19,797 nt of DNA, from the NCBI GenBank assembly GCA_964541595.1, contig CAZIRO010000037.1, forward strand, positions 1 through 19,797, given 5' to 3'. The stretch comes from CAZIRO01 sp964541595 (GTDB lineage: Bacteria; Acidobacteriota; HRBIN11). Made by a program: the position numbers and the translations under genes. A model generated the notes under the pieces. The model was given only the letters and a program-made list of their open reading frames with translations, made no database searches and had not been told where the DNA came from. Positions 13,795 through 19,797 of the stretch are shown piece by piece; the stretch's first letter is position 1, and each line of letters starts with the position of its first letter.

Positions 13795-16158
13795 TTAAAA
13801 ACTCTTACCGATACCGAACCGGAAGTTCCACGCCGGCGCCAGCACGGGACCACGATTCCAGTTGCGTGCAAAGATCAGACGAATCGGGGTCATCAATGCC
13901 GGAATGATAATACGGAATTCCACTCCGGTCGAATACCGTAATTGTCCAAAATTGATCGGTTCATCCTCGGCAAAGGCATTGCCCCCGTCCAGGAAAAACA
14001 CCAGACGCAACGGGGATTCACTGACCGGAATGATGTATTCCAGATTGAACAATACGTATTTCGTTCCCCCCACAGTGTATCGGCGACTGACTTCCGGATC
14101 GATCGGTCCGACGGTACGAAAGTCGTACCCCCGGATTGTGAAATCTCCACCTAGGAAAAACCGTTCATAGAACGGCACACGCTGTCCACCGTAGGGGATC
14201 ACCCAGGCGGCTTCGAGGTTCCAGGCAAACCGGTGTTTGTGGCGATTGACCTGAATGTAATGCGTCCATTTCGCCGTAGGGCGCACCAGCTGAACATCAC
14301 CGCCCAGGAACGATCCGGAAAACCCGAGCGAGACGGTCGCATAGGTCCCCTGTGTGGGATCAATGGGATCGTTCAGCGAATTGTAAACCAGCGAGGGGGT
14401 CAACCGGCTATCGCGCCGATTGCTGGCCAGGAACTCTTCCGGTGGGATACCGAACACACCGCGTTCCAGCAGCCTGGGACTGATATCTTCAAGCTGGACC
14501 TGCGTGTAACTGTAGCCGATCCGGACATCCAGGAAACTGGTCAGCGGGTGTCCGAGGAGAATCCCCCCACCCCGATTGCGCCGCTCGTAAATAAAGAAGT
14601 CGCTCCATGTATTGTAAATATCAATTCCGACACGCCAGTCGGTCATCATAAAGAACGGGTCCACATAGGAGATCTGATACGTTTTGATCCGTTTCCCGTA
14701 CTGCACCGAGAACGAAATGTTTTTTCCGGTACCGAACAGGTTCTGCGTGGCAAACCCGAGTTGCGCGAAAAATCCCTCCAGTTCACTGTACCCGCCACCG
14801 AACTGAAACTGATTCCGTTTGTTTTCATGGACCTTGATGATGACGTCGATCTGGTCGTCCTTCCCTTCGACAGGTTTGATTTCAGGTTCCACTTTATCGA
14901 AATATCCGAGGCGAAAGATCTTCTTCAAACTGCGACGAAAAGCTTCCAGCGTGAACAACTGACCCTCATAGATTTCCAGTTCACGACGCACGACCAGGTC
15001 GTAGGTATACGTATTCCCCTGAAACTCGATCCGTCGAACGACCTGGGGTTTTCCCTCCCGGATATTCATCACCAGGGTCAGCGTGTGCGTGTCCCCCTGC
15101 ACCGATTTACGGAATTCCGGGGCGACCTGCACGAAAATATATCCACGATTGCCGTAGGACTCCTGGATGGCCTGTACGCTACGCTGGACTTTCTTATGGA
15201 CATACCACTCACCGGGCCGGAAGAAGAGCATGCGACGCAGTTCGTCGTCCGAAAAGACGCGGTTGCCTTCAAACTGCACGTCCGCGATACGGTACCGGGG
15301 GCCCTCTTCCACCGGAATGATGATCTTCAGTCGCCGAACCGGATCCCCATCCCACCAGGAGATGTCCGTGTAAACTTCCACACGGGGTTCCCCCACGCGG
15401 AAGTCAATGTATCCGTGGTTGAAATAAAAATCACGTAATTTCTCCAGACCCTTTTCCAGTTTCGATGGATCGTACTTGTCTTTCCCCCAGATCCGCCACC
15501 ACAGGGAAGACGGTTTGATGGGCAGCAGACTGCGCAGTTTGATGTCCGAAAACGCGTGATTGCCATCAAAGATGATACGGCCGACTCGCAGGTTTTCCCC
15601 CGGATCGATATGCCACACCAGGCGGACCGCACCCGGACCGGCGGGCTGGATCTCGGCGCGAACCTCGGGAAACTGATACCCCTTCTGGATCAGCATCTGC
15701 CGGATCAGGTCCTCCACCTGAAAGACACGATACGGGTCGTACAGATCCCCCGCGAAGACCGTCCGCCCGGTCTCGGCCATTTTTGATTCAATATCGGACT
15801 GCTTGAGCGGTTTCATCTTTTCGGGCCAGACGATCTCCTCGATCACGGGTTTCTCTTCGACGACAAAGACCACCCGTACACCGTTTGCGTCCCGATGGGT
15901 TTCAAGGCGCAGGTTTTGAAACAGACCGGATCCCCACAGACGCCGGAAATCTTCCCGCAACATTTCCGGATCGTACAGATCACCCGCACGCGTACGGACG
16001 TAATACCGCGCGGTGGTCTCCGGGACCCGCTGCAACCCCTGAAACTCGATACGTGTGACTTTTAAGGCGGTCTGGCCCCAGCCCATCGGGACGCTGCAAT
16101 ACCATCCCAGCGCGATCCATGCAATCAGCACGATCCATCGACCCGTGCAACCCCGCAT
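13795..16158 (-). CDS. bamA: Outer-membrane protein assembly factor BamA
   Basis: Core of the BAM complex, which folds beta-barrel proteins into the outer membrane. Seen: a signal peptide (1-28, ending GWGQ), POTRA repeats over about 32-440 (recognisable strands such as VTRIEFQGLQRV, RVGRIIFDGNHAFSD, RIADVQFEGNRVFSD, VVRRIEFQGNTYTYD), then a 16-strand-type barrel from about residue 445. The conserved loop-6 motif IRGYDF is near 678, and the C-terminus FRFGIGKSF ends in Phe as outer-membrane barrels do. The 787 residues are normal. Start 16158 has GAGGTG 7 nt upstream; the longer frame to 16275 overlaps clpC. The gene starts 88 bp after clpC. Element F begins immediately after the stop codon. 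Confidence 0.95.
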   Translation of the reverse strand: MRGCTGRWIVLIAWIALGWYCSVPMGWGQTALKVTRIEFQGLQRVPETTARYYVRTRAGDLYDPEMLREDFRRLWGSGLFQNLRLETHRDANGVRVVFVVEEKPVIEEIVWPEKMKPLKQSDIESKMAETGRTVFAGDLYDPYRVFQVEDLIRQMLIQKGYQFPEVRAEIQPAGPGAVRLVWHIDPGENLRVGRIIFDGNHAFSDIKLRSLLPIKPSSLWWRIWGKDKYDPSKLEKGLEKLRDFYFNHGYIDFRVGEPRVEVYTDISWWDGDPVRRLKIIIPVEEGPRYRIADVQFEGNRVFSDDELRRMLFFRPGEWYVHKKVQRSVQAIQESYGNRGYIFVQVAPEFRKSVQGDTHTLTLVMNIREGKPQVVRRIEFQGNTYTYDLVVRRELEIYEGQLFTLEAFRRSLKKIFRLGYFDKVEPEIKPVEGKDDQIDVIIKVHENKRNQFQFGGGYSELEGFFAQLGFATQNLFGTGKNISFSVQYGKRIKTYQISYVDPFFMMTDWRVGIDIYNTWSDFFIYERRNRGGGILLGHPLTSFLDVRIGYSYTQVQLEDISPRLLERGVFGIPPEEFLASNRRDSRLTPSLVYNSLNDPIDPTQGTYATVSLGFSGSFLGGDVQLVRPTAKWTHYIQVNRHKHRFAWNLEAAWVIPYGGQRVPFYERFFLGGDFTIRGYDFRTVGPIDPEVSRRYTVGGTKYVLFNLEYIIPVSESPLRLVFFLDGGNAFAEDEPINFGQLRYSTGVEFRIIIPALMTPIRLIFARNWNRGPVLAPAWNFRFGIGKSF

Positions 16159-16246
16159 ATGCGGACACCTCACACGTGTGCTTCCGATTCGTGTTGAATG
16201 GTCCATGATGCGCGGCTCAGGACGGTTCGACAGCACGCAGTGTGTT

Positions 16247-18664
16247 TTATACCGGCGCGGGTTCCGGTTCTGCAAACCGGAAGGTTACCTGATCGTTATC
16301 ATCCACATCCACCCATATCGTTCCCTGCGGAGCCTCGACCCCCTGACCGAGCAGGTAATCGACGAGCGCGTCTTCGACATAGGTCTGTAACGCGCGTTTC
16401 AGCGGTCGTGCCCCATACTGGCGTTCTCCGCGCGTGACGTTGAGCAGGAACGTCTTCGTGCGATCGGTCAACTGGATCTCGTACCCGCTGTTGCGCTGTC
16501 GCAACTCCTGATTGAGCCGTTCGACCATCAGGTCCAGGACTTTGTGGAGGTCCTCCTCGGAGAGCGGATAAAACACAATGAAGTCATCCACACGATTGAT
16601 GAATTCCGGTGAGAAGTATTGCTTGACTTCCTGCATCACACGATTCCGGATGGTCCGGTAATCGCCTTCCCGATCACTGGTACCCTGAAACCCCATCTGC
16701 GGTTTGTTCTGAATGATCCGCGTGCCGAGATTGGAGGTCATGATGATGATCGTGTTCCGAAAATCGACAGTATGCCCGAGGGCGTCGCTCAGACGGCCGT
16801 CATCGAGAATTTGCAACAGAATGTTGAACACCTGCGGATGCGCCTTTTCGATCTCGTCCAGCAGGATCACACAGTACGGATTACGGCGAATCTTTTCCGT
16901 CAGCAACCCCCCTTCTTCATATCCGACGTATCCGGGAGGTGCACCGATCAGTTTCGAAACGGAATGCGCTTCCATGAACTCGGACATGTCGAACCGAATC
17001 AATGCCTGTTCACTGCCAAACAGGACACGACTGAGTTGCCGGGCGACCTCCGTCTTGCCCACGCCGGTGGGACCCAGAAAGATGAACGACCCGATGGGAC
17101 GATGCGGATCTTTCAGTCCGAGGCGTGAACGGCGAATCGCACGTACGATCGCCGAAATCGCGTGTTCCTGCGATATGATCCAGCGCCGCAGTTCCACATC
17201 CAGCCGTTGCAGCCGTTCCTTTTCGCTCTCCTTGAGGCTCTGGACCGGAATTCCCGTCCAGCGACTGACGACTTCCGCCACGATATCTTCAGTGACAATA
17301 AAACGAACGGGATTCTCCGCATCTTCGGACGACGTGTCCTGCGTTTCGGACGGTTCCTGCGATGCATCCACCAGCCATCGATCCAGTGCCTCAATGAGAT
17401 TGTCCTCCTCGTGCGTCGATGTGCGGGCCGCGGGTCGCGGCGCTTCCCGCTCGGCCATGATCTTGACGTATGCCCCGCATTCGTCCATTACATCGATCGC
17501 CTTGTCCGGTAACACGCGGTCGCTGATATACCGGTTCGACAGGTACACGATCGCCCGCAGGGCTTCGTCCGTATAGTGCACCTGGTGATACTCTTCATAC
17601 TGGTACTTGATCCCCTGCAGAATCTGATAGGTCTCCTCTTCCGAAGACGGATGAATAAAAATCGGTTGAAAACGCCGCTCCAGCGCCCGATCTTTTTCGA
17701 AATACTTTCGATATTCCGCCGGTGTCGTGGCACCGATGCACTGGATCTCTCTGCGGGACAGTGCCGGTTTGAGGATATTCGACGCGTCCAGCGACCCTTC
17801 CGCGGAACCTGCCCCGACCAGCGTGTGGACCTCGTCGATAAACAGAATGACTTCCGGATTATCGATGAGTTCCTGAATGAGAGCACGCATGCGTTCTTCA
17901 AACTGACCGCGGTATTTCGTGCCGGCAACCAGACCGGCCAGATCGAGACTCAGAATCCGCCGATCCATGAGACACGCGGGTACCTCTCCGCGCACGATCC
18001 GCTGTGCCAGACCCTCCACAATGGCGGTTTTCCCCACGCCGGGTTCACCGACGAGTACCGGATTGTTCTTCGTCCGCCGGCTGAGCACCTGAATCACGCG
18101 TTCGAGTTCCCGTTCCCGACCGATCAGCGGATCCAGGAGGTTATTCTCCGCATAACTCGTCAGATCCCGACAGAACTCATTCAGGATCGGGGAATCTTTG
18201 GGGAACCGGGCCGTCTTCAGGACCAGGGCCCGATTTTTATTCATCCGCACGATCTCCTGACGGACCCGGTTCGTCGTCAATCCGCGCAATCGCAGGTATC
18301 GGCCGGCGAAACTGTCTTCCACACGGAGGATCCCGAGGAGGATGTGTTCCGGTCCGAGGGTTTTCGTGCCGAGAGCTTCGGCTTCTTTGACAGCATAATC
18401 CAGTGCCCGTTCGGCACGCGAGGACAGACGCGGTTCATTGATGTAAAACGGGCCGGACTGGGAAATACGTCGCTGGACTTCTGCATACATTTCGCGCGGA
18501 TCCAGGCGAAAACGGCGGAGGAGAATGACCATCGAGTCGCTCATGTCCCGCAGCAGGCCCAACAGGAGGTGCTCCACTTCGATCAGGTTGCTGCCCGCCT
18601 CGATCGCTTCCTGCCGGGCAAAATTTAAAATCCGTACCACACGTTCAGTATAGCGACCCGCCAT
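16247..18664 (-). CDS. clpC: ATP-dependent Clp protease ATP-binding subunit, ClpC type
   Basis: Hsp100 AAA+ unfoldase that feeds substrates to ClpP. Seen: two Clp-N repeats (about 5-140), AAA domain 1 with Walker A GEPGVGKT (206-213) and Walker B LFIDEVH (274-280), a short middle region (405-455), AAA domain 2 with GPTGVGKT (531-538) and VILLDEIEKAHP (599-610), and a MGF loop (657-659) in the position of the ClpP-docking loop. The middle region is acidic and low in complexity (residues about 415-452), and I see no clear UVR motif, which many ClpC proteins carry there. The 805 residues are typical. No clpP, ctsR or mcsAB is nearby. AGGA lies 10 nt before ATG 18664, behind a well-spaced promoter. 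Confidence 0.92.
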   Translation of the reverse strand: MAGRYTERVVRILNFARQEAIEAGSNLIEVEHLLLGLLRDMSDSMVILLRRFRLDPREMYAEVQRRISQSGPFYINEPRLSSRAERALDYAVKEAEALGTKTLGPEHILLGILRVEDSFAGRYLRLRGLTTNRVRQEIVRMNKNRALVLKTARFPKDSPILNEFCRDLTSYAENNLLDPLIGRERELERVIQVLSRRTKNNPVLVGEPGVGKTAIVEGLAQRIVRGEVPACLMDRRILSLDLAGLVAGTKYRGQFEERMRALIQELIDNPEVILFIDEVHTLVGAGSAEGSLDASNILKPALSRREIQCIGATTPAEYRKYFEKDRALERRFQPIFIHPSSEEETYQILQGIKYQYEEYHQVHYTDEALRAIVYLSNRYISDRVLPDKAIDVMDECGAYVKIMAEREAPRPAARTSTHEEDNLIEALDRWLVDASQEPSETQDTSSEDAENPVRFIVTEDIVAEVVSRWTGIPVQSLKESEKERLQRLDVELRRWIISQEHAISAIVRAIRRSRLGLKDPHRPIGSFIFLGPTGVGKTEVARQLSRVLFGSEQALIRFDMSEFMEAHSVSKLIGAPPGYVGYEEGGLLTEKIRRNPYCVILLDEIEKAHPQVFNILLQILDDGRLSDALGHTVDFRNTIIIMTSNLGTRIIQNKPQMGFQGTSDREGDYRTIRNRVMQEVKQYFSPEFINRVDDFIVFYPLSEEDLHKVLDLMVERLNQELRQRNSGYEIQLTDRTKTFLLNVTRGERQYGARPLKRALQTYVEDALVDYLLGQGVEAPQGTIWVDVDDNDQVTFRFAEPEPAPV

Positions 18665-18699
18665 AATACATATCCTGCAACCAGTGCATCGTCATCGTT

Positions 18700-18728
18700 A
18701 GCATAATTCCTTTCATCGCAAAGATCAA
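18700..18728 (-). promoter_or_regulatory. Sigma-70-type promoter for clpC
   Basis: On the minus strand TTGATC (18728-18723) and TATGCT (18705-18700) are separated by exactly 17 bp, 35 bp upstream of the clpC start. This gives clpC its own promoter, so it need not depend on transcription from the upstream barrel gene. Confidence 0.5.
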
Positions 18729-18748
18729 GTGAAAACGGACGGTCGCGC

Positions 18749-19444
18749 TTACCACCAGAACGAAATCCCGGTCAATAGACTGACGCCACTCAGATCAATC
18801 GGGTTGAACCCCGGAAAGTCCCGACCCATATCGCCGCGTGCGTCATGGTATTTGATCTCGAAATCCAGGGTCGATCGCCGACCGATCCGGATCTGTATCC
18901 CCGCGAGGACATGCCATCCGATCTCCACACCGCTCGCCTGGAACTCGTCAAAATCGATGAACGGATCACCAAACCGGTCGAACACGAAATCCCCGATCTC
19001 ATGGTACTTCCAGATATACAATCCGACGCCGCCGCCCAGATACGGAATGGCCCCGCGGCGCATGCGACCGAGTGGCAGGAATTTGAGGGTCATTTCGATG
19101 GGTACGACGTTCAGTGTAATCGTCCGTGCGATGGGCGTACCGTCCGGATATACGAAATCCCGATCCTCCACGTCGACATCCCGTTCATACGCGTATACAA
19201 ACAGGGACGTGTTCACCCACCGGCTCCAGAAGATATCGATACCTGCACCGAGCATTCCGCCGATCAACTGGGTCCGGGTGAACGTTGTCTCAGCGATGTT
19301 GAGGTCCCAGATATCACTCTGCGCACGGGGGATGAGCGCACCGATGCGGATGGAGAGGGATTCTGCATGGGCTGCGCCCAGGCCGCCGCACAGGAATCCG
19401 CCGATCAGTCCCAGCAGGATGACGATGGATCGTCGGATGCGCAT
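18749..19444 (-). CDS. Outer-membrane beta-barrel protein (OmpX/OmpA-barrel-like), function unknown
   Basis: 231 residues. The signal peptide 1-27 (hydrophobic core ending GAAHA-ES) is followed by about eight alternating amphipathic strands typical of small outer-membrane barrels, such as SLSIRIGALIPRA, LIGGMLGAGIDIFWSRWVNTSLFVYAYE, TLNVVPIEMTLKFLPL, AIPYLGGGVGLYIWKY and GVEIGWHVLAGIQIRIG. The C-terminus SLLTGISFWW is aromatic, as needed for recognition by BAM. ATG 19444 has a strong GGAGGTG 5 nt upstream. Porin, adhesin or protective roles cannot be told apart by sequence. clpC and bamA follow on the same strand; the latter would insert this protein. Confidence 0.8.
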   Translation of the reverse strand: MRIRRSIVILLGLIGGFLCGGLGAAHAESLSIRIGALIPRAQSDIWDLNIAETTFTRTQLIGGMLGAGIDIFWSRWVNTSLFVYAYERDVDVEDRDFVYPDGTPIARTITLNVVPIEMTLKFLPLGRMRRGAIPYLGGGVGLYIWKYHEIGDFVFDRFGDPFIDFDEFQASGVEIGWHVLAGIQIRIGRRSTLDFEIKYHDARGDMGRDFPGFNPIDLSGVSLLTGISFWW

Positions 19445-19503
19445 GGGTTCACCTCCATCGGTGGAATGGACCACTGCACGCGGTGATGTGCAAAATCGAT
19501 GCC

Positions 19504-19531
19504 AGTATATGCAGTGCTGCCGCACATGCAA
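19504..19531 (-). promoter_or_regulatory. Candidate promoter for the outer-membrane barrel gene
   Basis: On the minus strand TTGCAT (19531-19526) and TATACT (19509-19504) are 16 bp apart. The -10 is a 5/6 match, and the leader to ATG 19444 would be about 50 nt. Confidence 0.42.
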
Positions 19532-19654
19532 AACCCGCCAAGCGATCCGCGACCGGGGACCCATCTTCGAACCGGCGCCGTCCGGATGCCCCCGTCGACC
19601 ATCGAGTGACCTCCAAATACGACAACTGTCCCATCGGAAGAACACACATCAGGT

Positions 19655-19797
19655 CGGGGATCGGGACAGGCAATGGGACATCGTGGGTGCCCATGCGGCC
19701 ATGCGATGTCCCCGATCCATGGGATGCCCCGTCCCCTGTCTTCCGTCTCCTGTCTCCCGTCCCGGATACCCGACACCTGCCACCCGACACCTGCCAC
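19655..19797. mobile_element. Repeat element G (right end cut by window edge)
   Basis: Read on the minus strand it matches the right arm of element C, including the ATGGCCGCATGGGCACCCA stretch. The left end GGGATCGGGACAGG (19657-19670) is the family end. A perfect 9-bp stem GGGACATCG (19675-19683) / CGATGTCCC (19704-19712) is present. Heptamers follow and run off the window, so the left arm and second terminal repeat cannot be seen. Confidence 0.78.
19736..19797 (-). repeat. Heptamer array in element G (at least 8 units, continues past the window)
   Basis: Plus-strand units CTGTCTT, CCGTCTC, CTGTCTC, CCGTCCC, then CGGATAC, CCGACAC, CTGCCAC, CCGACAC, CTGCCAC. The first four follow a diverged pattern (YYGTCTC); the last five follow the family pattern. 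Confidence 0.75.

Larger units (their letters stand above)
19445..19797. other. Upstream region of the barrel gene to the window edge (353 bp)
   Basis: Holds the barrel gene's candidate promoter (19504-19531), a possible 65-codon leader frame on the minus strand (19602 to 19405, GGAGGT before its ATG, overlapping the barrel gene start by 40 bp) that I do not regard as established, and repeat element G (19655-19797). Confidence 0.6.

Noticed and set aside
14233..15438. A 401-codon plus-strand frame opposite bamA
   Set aside because: It mirrors the bamA coding strand and lacks any recognisable domain; bamA is well supported.
16159..16275. bamA start at 16275, tnaA start at 8378 and miaB start at 1803 (longest frames)
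   Set aside because: The additional residues are clpC, repeat element C and pssA read in other frames, while ATGs at 16158, 8156 and 1923 give normal family lengths; 16158 and 1923 also have good ribosome-binding sites.
19405..19602. A 65-residue leader frame upstream of the outer-membrane barrel gene, with GGAGGT before ATG
   Set aside because: The composition is not protein-like, it overlaps the barrel gene start, and the better promoter candidate lies downstream of its ATG. Conservation in relatives would be needed to accept it.

Overview
This window looks like a chromosomal segment of a GC-rich, Gram-negative-type (diderm) bacterium. It encodes the outer-membrane assembly protein BamA, an 8-strand-like outer-membrane barrel, and several exported coiled-coil proteins, next to a ClpC-type unfoldase and a PATAN/DUF4388-like protein. 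That mix fits Acidobacteriota, Desulfobacterota or relatives, but the sequence alone does not fix the taxon. No phage, plasmid, CRISPR, rRNA or tRNA gene was recognised. Nearly all space is filled by housekeeping genes with short gaps.

Layout. From 157 to 4308 (+ strand) a promoter is followed by a tight run: a small YdcH/DUF465-type protein, phosphatidylserine decarboxylase (psd), CDP-diacylglycerol-serine phosphatidyltransferase (pssA), miaB and ispE. psd and pssA together give phosphatidylethanolamine; miaB modifies tRNA; ispE makes isoprenoid precursors. Convergent to ispE lies selD. Its reading frame runs through an in-frame TGA at the catalytic position, so SelD is very probably itself a selenoprotein, which implies that the host decodes UGA as selenocysteine. 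Divergent from selD is lhgO (L-2-hydroxyglutarate dehydrogenase type), which overlaps the end of a convergent tryptophanase gene. Upstream of tryptophanase is an exported protein of unknown function. Then come a PATAN-like gene and miaA (+). MiaA and MiaB act consecutively on A37 of tRNA.

From 19444 down to 11672 everything is on the minus strand: an outer-membrane barrel protein, clpC, bamA, a periplasmic coiled-coil protein, a short-chain dehydrogenase and a membrane-anchored coiled-coil protein, the last three almost without gaps.

The most unusual feature is a family of seven dispersed intergenic elements (labelled A-G here; about 5% of the window). Complete copies are 170-223 bp. They have imperfect terminal inverted repeats related to CTGAAATCGGGACAGG, a core made of degenerate 7-bp tandem repeats (consensus GTNTCRG) in variable number, and arms that can fold into hairpins. 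Two copies have adjacent 7-bp direct repeats that look like target-site duplications: TTAAAAA around F, and CTGCACT/CTGTACT around D. They behave like non-autonomous mobile elements (MITE/REPIN-like) with an internal heptanucleotide array. They sit right at gene edges: one duplicated the bamA stop region, one provides the ribosome-binding region of lhgO, one forms most of the gap between convergent genes, and two in inverted orientation bracket a single gene. No transposase is present in the window, so the mobilising enzyme is unknown.
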